In this document: piece by piece, positions 36,444 through 48,125 of the stretch
Position numbering within the stretch: the first letter of the stretch is position 1
Layout: each line of letters begins with the position of its first letter
Origin: Halichondria panicea
Lineage: Eukaryota; Porifera; Demospongiae; Suberitida; Halichondriidae
DNA length: 64,000 nucleotides
NCBI RefSeq assembly: GCF_963675165.1
Contig: NC_087380.1
Location: 4,968,071-5,032,070 of the forward strand
Direction: 5' to 3'
Notes under the pieces: model-generated
Database searches by the model: none
What the model saw: the letters and a program-made list of their open reading frames with translations, nothing else
Told to the model about the DNA's origin: nothing
Program-made: the position numbers and the translations under genes

Positions 36444-36574
36444 GAAAAAATGCAGTTTGGCTGGAATAGCGAAGTAGCTGCGGCTAAAAAGTGCTCTCTA
36501 CCTCGAATGTAATGACTAATTTGCGGTTCTGTCTCCGCAGCCACTTCGCTAATTCCAGCCAAACTGCATTTTTC
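36444..36574. mobile_element. 131-bp inverted-repeat element
   Basis: The left arm ATGCAGTTTGGCTGGAATAG … GCTGCGG is mirrored by CCGCAGCC … CTAATTCCAGCCAAACTGCAT. The arms are ~38 bp, separated by ~50 bp. A relic with similar words is at about 530-590. Confidence 0.75.
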
Positions 36575-36639
36575 CAAGTCATTAAAATAATGATTCTTTA
36601 TTTACATTATGTAAGTGTAATCTATGCCAAACCACACCC

Positions 36640-36945
36640 AAAGCGTCATAGGCCTTTTAGGCATGTTTTCTTGGATTTCAATTTGTGGTTTTGCAAAATA
36701 ATGCTTCGTTCTCAAGTTACGGCTACTGAAGGTCATTTGCAGTCACTTCAGACTTGTGTGTAGCAAAGTCTGTTGGTATAACTTAGCTATTCTACATAGG
36801 AGTTAACTCTGCACCAAAACGCTAGCTGAGAAAAGAGCTGCAAAGCGGCACTGTTCAGCAGCCATTAATAAACTTTTGGCATCCTTTTTAGCAACAATCA
36901 TTACCCAACTCTGTTGCACCATTCCCTTGCATGCAAATGTAAGAA
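36640..36945 (+). repeat. Dispersed repeat, copy 4 (5'-truncated)
   Basis: Starts near GGCATGTTTTCTTGGATTTC and continues through AATAATGCTTCGTTCTCAAG, GTGTGTAGCAAAGTCTG and GCACCAAAACGCTAGC to AACAATCATTACCCAACTCT, matching copy 1 without its GCATGCGC / TGTGTG part. Confidence 0.68.
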
Positions 36946-38033
36946 AGTTAGTATTTTGTATTTTAATAGCTAAATCCAGCTTTGCGCCTAATGGCTGACT
37001 TCACCACACTAGAACCACAAAAATATTGGAGAAAACATAAGTCAACCAGTACAGTGGTTTTCCTTACCTTTGCAGGCTATACTGCAAGAGCACTGCAACC
37101 ACAATGTAGTAAATATAGTATTTTGGTTGGCTTCTGTTATGATTGTTAGTAACAAGCCAACAAAATTACAATTACTTGCTATGGCCTGCAAAATGCAAAC
37201 TGTAACTGGTTTTAATTTGGCAATTTCAAAACTGCCAAATTAATGGACCTAATTGCTGTAGTAGCCTAAGATGTCAAATTAAAAATCGCCAAATTCTAAT
37301 AGCTCACTCGCCAAATAATTATAATAGCCGCTAAATGTTTCAAGTGTCTCATATTTTGTCTGACTGAAGTGATGGTAGCTCAGCTAACTTGTTGCTTGGT
37401 TCATTGTGGCAAAATGATATGAGCTAAAACTTGTATGTATAGCTATAGGGAGCGGAGGGCCTATATTTACTTAGCCTCGATCCCAGACCGCACTTCCCAG
37501 AAGGATTGCTGTGAAAGTAGAGTAGTAACCCCTTGAGTTGTGTGAAAAGTCTGCAATAGCCAGTATTTTACCCATCATTGATTTTTGTGATGTGTGGGTG
37601 GACTAAAATAACACAAACAGGTAATCACTACATTGTGGTTACAGTGCTCTTGGAGTATAGCCTGCAAAGGTATGGAAAACCACTGTACAGTGTACACAGC
37701 TAGTGGACATTAGTGTCTGCATGTACACTATTATATCACTTGAGGTGGATTAGTTTACACTAGCACTTCCCTGTGTGTATTTGAAAATAAGAAGTGACTG
37801 TGATGAAATAGAGGATTTCTGTTTTGTAACTCAATTGTTGTTGTGTTCGCATGCATCCAAAAACCCACACCGTGTATCAGATCTGTTCTATATGTTGCTA
37901 ATACAGGACTTAGTCGACGTTACAATATGGTGGACCTTTCGATGTAAGTGGGCTTGATACTTGTAGCATAGCTTGTAACATCATAGCTGAGTATATAGTT
38001 TGTGTAGCATATAGCTTAGCATAGCTTGTAGCA

Positions 38034-38195
38034 TACCGTGTGTGGCGGGTATATTTCGAGGGTATAAATGTTCATGGTTTTTGCTGATCAAGCATCTACC
38101 GCGAACATTATACGTATACCTATGAATTTAATATCGCATGCATGCATGCTGCAGAAAGGCTGCTATTCCGCGAAAATTTATACAGTATAGCTTAG
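38034..38195. mobile_element. MITE of the TACCGTATAGCGGGTA family, copy b
   Basis: TACCGTGTGTGGCGGGTATA and TTTCGAGGGTATAAATGTTC on the left. On the right ATTCCGCGAAAATTTATACA then GTATAGC, a degraded end. The inner part shares ATTTAATATCGCATGC and GCAGAAAGGCTGCTATTCCG with copy a. Confidence 0.65.
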
Positions 38196-39522
38196 CATAA
38201 CTTAGTAAAACTTAAAAAGCCGTGGATTTGGCAGGCTCGATGCAGGCTCTCCTTTTCACTCCTGAGATCCTCGCTTTTATGCATTCATGGCACACACTCC
38301 CACACCCACAATGCGCTGAGGAATAGTGACATCTCAATTGAGTTGGCTCCTAGTGAGAGCCACCTATACAATAATATATAATACTTACATACATGTTTCA
38401 TTATTATATTTTTTATACAAGTCAACCTATATACATGCTTGCAAAAAATGGATTTGGCAGGCTGTTTATGTATCGTATAGCGGGTATACTCGGAGAGGAA
38501 AATATTTTGGCAAATCTAGGGCTACCTGATGTCATCGTTTGCATGTTCATTATTTCTATTAAAACCAATAATGAACTAGAGCACTACAGTGCAAACCCTC
38601 AGCTGGTGACATGATTATAAAGAAACCAGAAGAGTGATCGATATAATTATGACTGAGCTGTCTGTCTAGCACAGCAACTCAGGAGCAATAAAACTAAACC
38701 AGACTGGAGGCATACTGAAACATTTGAGAACAGAGTTTTAGTGGTATACATAGATTATGCACTGTCGACTAGGATCACAGCAAGGAGTAGGAACCTAGAG
38801 TCAGCAACAAACCAGTTACAATTCTAGCTTTCTATTGTAGTGACCCTTTTCCATTGTTCCTGGTACAGAATCATGTAAAATTAATATGAACCTCGAGAAA
38901 AGGACGCATGTAGAAGCTAGAGGCCAACGTGTAACTTCAAGCTTCTTTTTAGCTTTTGCTTGCTTTTATATGACAACGAAGCTTTAACATCGAAATCTGC
39001 CATTGTTAACTTGTTGTGTGAAGGCTATCCATGCTGTAACCGTAGTGCTATTGGCATCCAGGTAAGCAGACTCATAAATTACAAACAGACAAACAAACAA
39101 ACAAACCATACCCACTGGCCGCATAATAATAACCGCCTGCCCTCATCCCGTCTTAATAGGAAGTGGATGAGAAACTAATCATTGAATTTGTGTGGCCTAG
39201 TGAGGGTCGCCGAAACTATAATTCGCCAATTACACCAATCTCATATACGTCATCAATAGCCATGAAACATGTTAAAATTGTCAAACCTCATTCGCCAAAT
39301 ATACCCGCTGTACGGTATTTAGAAGCTCAAACTGTACTGTTTACATATAATTATTATAAAACAACTGTTTTCGAATCATTGTGCATGGGGGGACAGACTT
39401 TCCAGAAAAATGTGGACTATGTAGTGCAAAAGTACATGAGCCCTAATTTTTCTTCACTCTTAGACTAATACGTGGTACACCTATTCGTATGAGGAACAGA
39501 CAGTGAAATCAATACATTAATA
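38196..39522. other. Intergenic, no gene recognised
   Basis: Fragments of the TACCGTATAGCGGGTA family occur near 38472 (CGTATAGCGGGTATACTCGG) and 39300 (ATACCCGCTGTACGGTA). Some words near 38760-39010 and 7900-8060 look alike in inverted orientation (AGCTTGCACGTTGGC / GCCAACGTGTAACTTCAAGC), suggesting another dispersed repeat. No exon supported. Confidence 0.4.
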
Positions 39523-39856
39523 TACCGTATAGCGAGTATATTTCGAGGGTATAAATTTTCGCGGATGGACCATTACAAAGGATTTCGCGGATTTTATTTT
39601 CGTGGTCTGAGTTCCAGCCTTTTGGCGCATGCGCACATCAACATGCAGCTGTTACCACACACCGTTAGCCTCGAATCCAGGCCTAGCCTATAACGGTGAG
39701 GCACCTCTTATTGTCGATAGGTGTGGTCAATAATACTGAACACGCCTACTATTCAATAAAGATATAAATTTTCGTGGGTATAAATTTTCGCGGTAGAGGC
39801 TCAATCCGCGAAAACCGCGAACATTTATACCCTCGAAATATACCCGCTATACGGTA
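39523..39856. mobile_element. MITE of the TACCGTATAGCGGGTA family, copy c
   Basis: Full left end TACCGTATAGCGAGTATATT … CGAGGGTATAAATTTTCGCG; full right end CGCGAACATTTATACCCTCG … AATATACCCGCTATACGGTA. 334 bp with a near-TA flank on both sides. The interior includes a second GTATAAATTTTCGCGG copy and a TAGCCTCGAATCC word near 39666. Confidence 0.8.
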
Positions 39857-41479
39857 ACCTTCCATCAGATTTAACCCAACAATGAATCATTATCACTATA
39901 ATTGAAAATTGAAGGCCTCCGTTAAAGAAGGGATTGCTGCACTAACTTACCTGCGTAGATCAAAGAAGCCCCAGCTACAATATGGACAGTCGAAAGCAAC
40001 TAGTTAGAGACTTTGCGCTCACTCTTAACAAAGGTTAAAGGTAGCAATCAATCATTGATTTCAATCATGGAGAACTTTTACCTCCGTTTTCTTAAATATA
40101 CGAAATGTGACCCACTGAGCTAGGGCTGTAATGCTGACCCTACAGTTGAACACTCATCTACCTTGGTTAATATTATAGTATCAATGATAGTATCACTGAT
40201 AGTCATTTTCATATACTACATCACAACGCCTCTCAAGCCAAGATTATAGATTATGACAAAGAGTATAGAATGCAGAATGCAAACTACTGCATGGACCACC
40301 ACTTGTGTCATCACAACACAGGTAAATATTTGAAGCTCAAGCATGCAAACCAAGACTAAACAGTCTTGTTTTGACACACACTATGCATGCAAAAACATTT
40401 TCTGCCCTGGTGATTAATCATGTTACAATTATGGGATAAAGTGTTTGAATACCACAGTCAGAAGGTCACAATATTTAAATTACAGTAACTGTATTCTTAT
40501 TACAACAACCCCCCTTGGCCCTTGGCCAAATAGGGGTCAACACCTTGCTATCGTAAACACACTACTTTTATTGTGTGATCTGCTAGCCACAACTGCTTAA
40601 TGATATGGTTTCCACATGTCTCCCTTTGGAAAAGACCCCATGCATCAACTGTCCTATAACCATGTTTGGGCATCAGTTATGGATATTATTTATATACTAA
40701 GCTTACTCAAATTTACACTGATATACCTACCATGCACACGAACAAATCTCGAACTATTAAATGTAGCTATTATAGCTAGAAAGGCAACAAGTAGACTGTG
40801 CAATTACTAATACGATGTAGTAAGGCTAAGAGTGCAATATGAGATATGGCACGAGCAACAAGCAATGGCATGGATACTAATTGCACGAGGGTGTAGTCGA
40901 GTGCTATTAACCTTGCCAGTGCTTGTTATGAGTGCTATTAATCCACGAGTAACCATACTATTGATTTCTAATCGTGTATGATGAAGTTCTCTGCAGTTTT
41001 TAATAAAAATTTCGGCCACGGCCGTCGAAAACAATACATTGTCATTGACAGTGTGCAATTTCTTGACAGGTAATTGCACGCTGTCAATGACGACGTGCAA
41101 TTACTGAACCGGATGTGATACGGGATTAATTGCTATACACTCTCCTGTCGCTAATACTGAACACATCATACGATTATACCGGTAATGAAATACATCTGTT
41201 ATTTCTGGCCTTGTATTTTAATACCTAGGATCTGTGTGGGTGGCTTCCACCAATGATATCTATTCACCCACTGTAAATGAAGGTTTATAAACAACAGCCA
41301 AATAAAGTCATAACAGGTCTACTATTTTTATCACAAATTACACCTATAATGTGACTTCTTTGCTGACACATCTCAGTCAAACAAAGTATAGTGAAACAAA
41401 ATATTGTGTGTGGAACTCCAGGAATCAGAAGGTAAGTATTAGCTAACTGCAATGGCACACTCAAGGTGGTGTAGTTTAT
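39857..41479. other. Intergenic upstream of the beta-helix gene
   Basis: No exon recognised. The TTGACAGTGTGCAATTTC / GCACGCTGTCAATGAC words near 41044-41090 form an imperfect inverted repeat. An untranslated first exon for the 41480-46084 gene could end near 41492, because ATGATG there is preceded by …cttgtacag. Confidence 0.4.
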
Positions 41480-44400
41480 TTGAATCTTGTACAGATGATG
41501 TATCGATCTACATTGAAGGCCTCCATGACAATGAATCAATGCAACGTGGTGATACTGATTGTACTTAATCTCATAACAGTGGTGAGCCCAACTATATCTG
41601 AAATTGTAGAGTCTTTTGATGATTGTGAGACAAATGCATGCAATTCACTACTGCATCACAACTTCAGTAACAAACCGAGTGTAATTTTGCATCTACTTCC
41701 CGGAACGCAATATGTGCCCCAACACATTTCAATCACTAACATTGGTACCGTAGAAATCGTTGGAAATGAAACGAACCTACTATTTGAAGAATTAGGTGCT
41801 CTCGTCTTCAAAAATATCACCAAGTTAATTATGAGGAATTTGAAACTACTAGAGCAAGTTGCAGTTGATATCACCATGGTTAAGGATATACTGCTTGAAA
41901 ATTGTTATGTGAATGGAAAAGGATTGAAGAGTGCGCTTTATATCGCCAATGCTCACACGGTATCCATTGCCGACTGTCACTACACAACATCTCGAGGTGG
42001 GGCTTTGTCGGTGAAGGATGTAATTCATCTGTCGATTAAAGAGAGCTCGTTCAAACACAATAAAACTTCTAATTTTGTACTGAATGGGACAATTGTTCTA
42101 GAAAATATTCAAACAGCCATTATAGATAACTGTACTATGATCAACAACAGTGTTAACTGCCGTACAAAAGGTTGTAAAGGTGGAGCAATTACATCAATCA
42201 ACACACACCAACTACGAATTTTGAACTCTATATTTAAATGGAACACAGCATATGGTGTTAATGCCGTTCATGGCATAGGTGGAGCTATCTACTCCGAAGC
42301 AGATCAACTAGAAATAACCAACTGTCAGTTTGAAAAAAACAGTGCTAATTTTGGTGGATCTGTCTACATTAGTCAAGGCTCTTTAAGCAGCTCCTTCAAT
42401 ACATATAAACTGAACCAAGCTACAGGTGCTGGTGGAGCAATTTACATTCAAGGACACATTTCCACATCAATGGATCACTTCAACTCTAATAGTGCAAACT
42501 ATGGGGGTGCAATTTGGGCTCTTACCAGCAACGCTACCAGTTTTGACAACCATTTCACAGAGAACAATGCATCGTATAGTGGAGGGGCATTTTTCTTTAG
42601 TCTTGCCATGAATGGATTTTTTAAGAGCTCCCAGAATCGGTTTAGTAAAAACAAAGCTATTTCTGAAAGGGGAGGAGCTATATACATGCTGTTAACTACA
42701 ACTTCTGCTACAACCCATTGCTTAGAGCAGCACCAACGCTGTACCGATCTTGCTGGTATTTATCAAGGTGAAAAACTTTTTTCAGGCGTAGGCGTATTCT
42801 CTAGCTTCAATGATACCTATACGATGAATACAGCAAACAGAGGGAGTGGTGGGGCTATCTATGCTGTGACTATCACTAGCTATATTAAATCGGCTAGATT
42901 TATCAGAAATCAAGCATGGCAACAGGGTGCTGCAATTTCTCACGTCGGAAACTCACTTGAAAGTATTGATACTGAGTTCTCTTACAACAATGCTTGCGAC
43001 AATAGTACACTATACATCAATTCCGCCACTCTTGTGAGCAAAGATTGCAGATTTGTTAGCAACAATGGATCACTCTTTGTTGTGAATAGCGTCATTGAAA
43101 TTGATGGGGTTACTCTATTTGCGAACAACCTTGGTATTACAGGAGGGGCAATAACGAGTATCCAAAGTCTCATTTCTTTTGTGGGTAGTGGAAATGTAGC
43201 TATCACAGGGAACAAGGCGGAGCACGGAGGAGGAATATCATTGTTTGAAAGTCAATTAAATGTTTCATGCTCAGTAAATATTTCAAAGAATGTTGCAACA
43301 CATACTGGAGGGGGGATTTATGCATATCGAAGTTCTATCTCATTTCAGGCACGAAAAGAAGTTATCTCAATGGAACTCACCAAAAACACTGCTTTGTTTG
43401 GGGGCGGATCCTATCTCTTTGCTTCAACAATAAAAATATTTCAAGACGAATTTATGTTAATGAGTCGCTCAAGACTAATCTATTACAATAATAGTGCAGT
43501 GCTTGGAGGAGCACTGTACCTAGATCAGACATCAAAAATATATTTCTACAGAGTGCTGTCTGCTCCTGAAAACATTTTTGACATAGAGTTTTGTCAGAAC
43601 ATTGCAAACTATGGAGGTGCTGTTTACATATCAGACGATACAGCATCGAGTCAGCTGTGTGAAAACACAAAGAAAAGAAATTCTGACCACTCTGAAGCCG
43701 ACTGCTTTATTCAGATACTTCAATTAGGAACTGTTGCAGTAGAAAATCCACCGAGCAAGCAGCAATACCAGCAGCACGACTACACAATCTCTTTAAAAGA
43801 CAATGTAGCAAATGTGAAAGGGAGTGCATTGTTTGGAGGATTATTTGACCGATGTTCTTTGAACTATATTGCAGAAGACGTAACTACCACTACTGAACCA
43901 AATTATTACCAGGCAATCTACATGATGACATTCTGGGACAACAAAAATCTGAGTAGCCTCATAGCATCAAATCCTGCACAAGTGTGTTTCTGTACCAATG
44001 TACTAAACAACACATATAACTGTACTACAACAAAATTGATTCTATCGATGAGAAGAGGTGAAACATTTAAAGTTGGGATAACAGCTATTGATCACATTCA
44101 AACTCAACTCGCAGCAACAATAGCAGCTACATTTAGTTCAAATGGTGGTGTCGGGGTATTTAAGAACGGGCAGACACGTCAAACTATTGAGAAAACCTGC
44201 ACAGAAGTGGAGTACAATGTTTACTCAAGAGAAACAGAGGTGCAGTTAGACATCTATGCTGATGGCCCTTGCAGCAATAAAGGGCTCTCAAAGAAGATAT
44301 TAGAAGTGACATTCCAGCCATGTGAGTGCCCAATCGGATTTAAGCCAACAGAAACTAAAACTGAATGTGTGTGCGACTGTGATAAAGAATTGTATGGGAA

Positions 44401-46084
44401 TGTACACAACTGCTCCGTTGCTGATGAGACTCTACTACTATCAATGAATACCTGGATTGGATATGTCAATGATACAAACAACAACACAGGATTTATCATG
44501 CAGACTTGTCCATACGATTACTGCTTGGTGAGACCCATCAACATATCGTTTACCGCTCCAAACGGTATGGACATGCAGTGTGCTTTTAATCGAGCAAATT
44601 TACTCTGTGGAGAATGTGAAGAAGGGTTTAGTCTAGTTCTTGGCTCATCAAGATGTATGATATGCACAAATAAGTTTTTGTCGCTTATGATTCTATTTGC
44701 TTTTCTTGGTGTACTGCTTGTAGTGTTCATCTTGATCCTGAACATGACTGTTGCAGTGGGAGCAATACACGGATTGATTTTTTACGCAAACTTCATAGGG
44801 ACCTCCCAATCAATTTTCTTTGCAAATCACGAAACTGACGTTCTGAAAGTTTTTATCTCATGGCTGAATCTTGACTTTGGTATCGAGACATGTTTCTACA
44901 ATGGAATGGATGCGTATGCAAAGATTCTATTACAATTGACATTTCCATCATACTTAATCCTGCTAACAATCACAATAATCATTTTATGTGAACATTCTCA
45001 ACGTTTTGCGAGGCTTCTAGGTAGCAGAAATCCAGTAGCAACTCTCTGCACACTTATTCTATTATCTTACTCCAAACTGCTAAATACAATCATTGGAGCC
45101 TTGCAGTTCACATATATTCATTACCCGAATGGAACCTATGAGACTGTTTGGTTGAACGATGCCAATGTTCTCTACTTTGAAACTAGTCACATTCCCAGAT
45201 TTGTAGTAGCCTCTATCGTTCTATTACTTGGAGCGATCTGTACCATACTGTTATTTTTTGGACAATGGCTGCCGCGATTTTCAAACTGGAGAATATTACG
45301 ATGGTCTAAACATCCAAAATACAATGCGTTCATTGATGCATACCATGCTCCTTTCACTCCAAAGCATCGCTATTGGGTAGGACTGCTGTTGCTTGTTAGA
45401 ATTGTGTACAATTTAGTAGTGTCACTCAAAGCTGATGACTCAGTTGCTCTACTATCGACAGCTGCTGCTGCACTGTTTCTCATTCTACTAAAAATGCTAC
45501 ATACAAAGACATATAAAAATTGGGCTGTGGACTTCATAGAAAACACATTTCTTATCAACCTCATAATTTTATCACTAGGTACATTTTACATCAGAGAGTC
45601 TAGCAACAAGGAAGTACCCCTCATTGCTATTTCAGTAGCGATCACTTTCTTGGAATTTTTAGCTATTTTCTTCTATCACTTGTACCAGCATCTCCTTCGA
45701 GAGTCCAAGGTTTGGAAAAAACTGAAGGTGTTAGTACCTGTAAGAAGAGCTAATCCCAACATTATTTTGGCCGATTATCAACTACCACAGATACTGAGAG
45801 AGAGTGATCAAGACGATACAGATGAGAGTGATGATGAACCAGATCAATGTCCTGACTATACACAAACCGAAGATAGTTCAGCCACAAATTCAGTGAGCGA
45901 TCGCCGCTATGACCCACCAATCATCCAGTCTGCTCTGAACTTGAGCGAGTTACGATTTCCTTACATGGACATCCTAGACCCTGTAACCCCTGAGCACTAC
46001 AAGGGTACCATGAAGAAGAAAAAAAGTCCAACCACTCCTAAACCTGTAACAACCACTTTTGTACACGGACCAAGGCAAAACTAA
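41480..46084 (+). CDS. Giant beta-helix (Pmp-like repeat) multi-pass membrane protein
   Basis: An intronless 1534-codon frame; no named gene recognised. Order: hydrophobic signal (NVVILIVLNLITVV, residues ~22-35; the real start may be Met16 or Met18); parallel beta-helix region (~60-830) with about 15 GGA(I/L/V)-type turns from ~173 to ~712 (GGAIYSE, GGAIYIQ, GGAIWAL, GGAIYML, GGGIYAY, GGALYLD) alternating with F-x-x-N strands, like Pmp / pectin-lyase-fold repeats; a cysteine-rich stalk (~945-1065: CECPIGF, CVCDCD, CGECEEGF, CMIC); then eight or nine hydrophobic segments (~1067-1400); and an acidic Ser/Pro cytoplasmic tail ending in a KKKKSP patch. Many N-x-S/T sites in the ectodomain suggest a surface glycoprotein. 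The fold is inferred from repeats. The membrane part is channel- or receptor-like, but I cannot name it. AATAAA lies just after the stop (~46127). Confidence 0.85.
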   Translation: MNLVQMMYRSTLKASMTMNQCNVVILIVLNLITVVSPTISEIVESFDDCETNACNSLLHHNFSNKPSVILHLLPGTQYVPQHISITNIGTVEIVGNETNLLFEELGALVFKNITKLIMRNLKLLEQVAVDITMVKDILLENCYVNGKGLKSALYIANAHTVSIADCHYTTSRGGALSVKDVIHLSIKESSFKHNKTSNFVLNGTIVLENIQTAIIDNCTMINNSVNCRTKGCKGGAITSINTHQLRILNSIFKWNTAYGVNAVHGIGGAIYSEADQLEITNCQFEKNSANFGGSVYISQGSLSSSFNTYKLNQATGAGGAIYIQGHISTSMDHFNSNSANYGGAIWALTSNATSFDNHFTENNASYSGGAFFFSLAMNGFFKSSQNRFSKNKAISERGGAIYMLLTTTSATTHCLEQHQRCTDLAGIYQGEKLFSGVGVFSSFNDTYTMNTANRGSGGAIYAVTITSYIKSARFIRNQAWQQGAAISHVGNSLESIDTEFSYNNACDNSTLYINSATLVSKDCRFVSNNGSLFVVNSVIEIDGVTLFANNLGITGGAITSIQSLISFVGSGNVAITGNKAEHGGGISLFESQLNVSCSVNISKNVATHTGGGIYAYRSSISFQARKEVISMELTKNTALFGGGSYLFASTIKIFQDEFMLMSRSRLIYYNNSAVLGGALYLDQTSKIYFYRVLSAPENIFDIEFCQNIANYGGAVYISDDTASSQLCENTKKRNSDHSEADCFIQILQLGTVAVENPPSKQQYQQHDYTISLKDNVANVKGSALFGGLFDRCSLNYIAEDVTTTTEPNYYQAIYMMTFWDNKNLSSLIASNPAQVCFCTNVLNNTYNCTTTKLILSMRRGETFKVGITAIDHIQTQLAATIAATFSSNGGVGVFKNGQTRQTIEKTCTEVEYNVYSRETEVQLDIYADGPCSNKGLSKKILEVTFQPCECPIGFKPTETKTECVCDCDKELYGNVHNCSVADETLLLSMNTWIGYVNDTNNNTGFIMQTCPYDYCLVRPINISFTAPNGMDMQCAFNRANLLCGECEEGFSLVLGSSRCMICTNKFLSLMILFAFLGVLLVVFILILNMTVAVGAIHGLIFYANFIGTSQSIFFANHETDVLKVFISWLNLDFGIETCFYNGMDAYAKILLQLTFPSYLILLTITIIILCEHSQRFARLLGSRNPVATLCTLILLSYSKLLNTIIGALQFTYIHYPNGTYETVWLNDANVLYFETSHIPRFVVASIVLLLGAICTILLFFGQWLPRFSNWRILRWSKHPKYNAFIDAYHAPFTPKHRYWVGLLLLVRIVYNLVVSLKADDSVALLSTAAAALFLILLKMLHTKTYKNWAVDFIENTFLINLIILSLGTFYIRESSNKEVPLIAISVAITFLEFLAIFFYHLYQHLLRESKVWKKLKVLVPVRRANPNIILADYQLPQILRESDQDDTDESDDEPDQCPDYTQTEDSSATNSVSDRRYDPPIIQSALNLSELRFPYMDILDPVTPEHYKGTMKKKKSPTTPKPVTTTFVHGPRQN

Positions 46085-48125
46085 AAACCAATGTATATAT
46101 ATTAGTGATACAAAGTTGAAGTGTATAATAAAGTTGTCTAAGCGATACAAAGTTGAAGTGTCTGTAAACGAAGTATGTAGTTAATTATTATTACATACTT
46201 CGTTTACAGACAAATTATTAACTACATACTTCGTTTACAGACAATTTTGTCTGCATGTAATCACAATGATGATAATGATGGAGCCTGCAGGATTGGTCAG
46301 GCACCAGAAACGTGGAAACAATTAGAAAGCAGGAGAGTGTCGTCCATCACAAAGTCATGAACATGCACACACGTACAGGCCAATTTAACAATGCAAATGA
46401 TTTTCATATTTCGAATAAAAGAATTAGTGTTTCGCTGACACCAGTCCTCACGATATACCATGCATACATATAATGATCCAGTAACTAGACCTCTGAATAT
46501 AGCTTGAATAAAATAATGACTATAAATGTTCACGTCTTAGTTAAAACTTCCTAATACAGTCATCATCATTAATATTGCAGTGATCCAGACATAAGTAGAA
46601 AGTCCAAAATTTCGTATGTTTTCTCAGTAAGATTGGATTGACACACAGCTTTTTGGTACTTTCCCTGTTTAAATAAAAATATTACTGAGGTCTTATACTC
46701 CACATTATACACATTTCAAATGTTTTTCCAGTTGCGTGTATGTATGCATACATACTGCACACTCGGAGTGTACAGTATTTATGGTGTATGTCATAATTAT
46801 GGAGGTAATAAATGCAAGCAGAATAATTGAGGGGCACAGTGCTCAAATAGTATCAACCACAATCACAGGCCCTCAGCTATAGAGCCACTTTTACTAAATA
46901 TGCATAGATCTACATGCATAGGAAGTTAACACCCCTAATGTGCATTTTTCTGGCTTAACATTGATCCTCAGGATGAAGGGATATGAGCATAGATCTATGC
47001 TGTGAGGCAATGTAATTTCTACTTAGAATGTACACTGCCTACAGCATCCTATTGGTAAGTTGTTTTTTATGAGTGTAACTGCACATGTATACATACAGAG
47101 CATGTATATCCATGTAACGATAAAATAGTAAAGATATGCTGTATTTTAAGTATGTAAAAGCAATTTGTCTCATCGTAATAAATTTGAGTTGTTGATTTTT
47201 TTTTTGAAAATTGGGTATACCGGGGGAGGGGGCAGAAGTAATCTCAAAAATAAGTGATTTTAGAGGAATATCTATGTGTTAAAACAGTTGCCAGTGGCCT
47301 CTGTAAGTCGGTCTCAGCACTCGTAAGCACCGACAAAACAGGGTTCTCTTAAAGAAGAGAAATTGCTGTAAAATTCTGTTGCCTTGGGAACACGGAGAGG
47401 CTGGAACCACTTAAACTTGTTTAACCGAAACTTCTAGCTGGCTACTATATCTAGTTTTGGTGTCTGTAAACTTTAAAGAGGTGATTAAATTTTCATGGTC
47501 TTACCTAGAGGCTAGCACAAGAGCACTGATTGATATTATCTCTGCTTCTGAGCACTACGCTAGAAGTATTCTGCACAAGTGTTTTAAAAAGCCACTATCA
47601 GTGCTAAGTGGTTCCAGTTTCCTCTATGTCGTGAAATGTACGTTCATTTCATAAGGGTTCCAGTTTCCTCTATGTCGTGAAATGTACATTCATTTCCATA
47701 AGAGAGCAGTAACTACTTTTTGCTGTTGTACAAGTGATGGTTGATGCTTATTGTTGTATAAAAAAAGAACTCCAAGTAACACAGTTGTGTGAAGCAATAG
47801 CGTGTAAGTGTCAGCAACACCCTCCTCACATAACAAAAAAAAAATTCACTACATGCATGGCACAGTTGTATTCCGTATCTCCAGGAGCATGTATTGACAG
47901 TTGTATTCCGTATCTCCAGGAGCATGTATTGGACATTTGAGATTGTACATGTATCAAATTCCTTGAAGGTATCTATCTGATATCTGGTGGCATCTAACAT
48001 ACTGTGTGGAGTGTGGGTGTGATGTATGCACCATCTATAAAAGGGCTATACTCTGGCTATATCAATATAGCTGAATCTGAGTTTACTTAGTTCTGAAGGA
48101 CCAAAATTGACTGACTGCCTTTAGC
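46085..48125. other. Intergenic with hairpins and short tandem duplications
   Basis: GATACAAAGTTGAAGTGT is duplicated (~46107 and ~46144). TGTCTGTAAACGAAGTATGT (46159) is followed by two inverted copies ending at 46212 and 46243. A ~47-bp duplication (GTTCCAGTTTCCTCTATGTC) is at about 47610-47702, and GTTGTATTCCGTATCTCCAG is duplicated at about 47865-47935. No gene recognised; small open frames lack features. Confidence 0.6.

Larger units (their letters stand above)
35741..38033. other. Intergenic, repeats only
   Basis: No exon recognised. It holds the inverted element at 36444-36574 and repeat copy 4 at 36640-36945. A TAGCCTCGATCCCAGACC word near 37480 resembles the TAGCCTCG element ends, but no matching right end was found. 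Confidence 0.45.

Noticed and set aside
42982-45564. Several 60-80 codon minus-strand frames within the beta-helix gene
   Set aside because: Shadows of the 1534-codon frame; no independent start context or homology.
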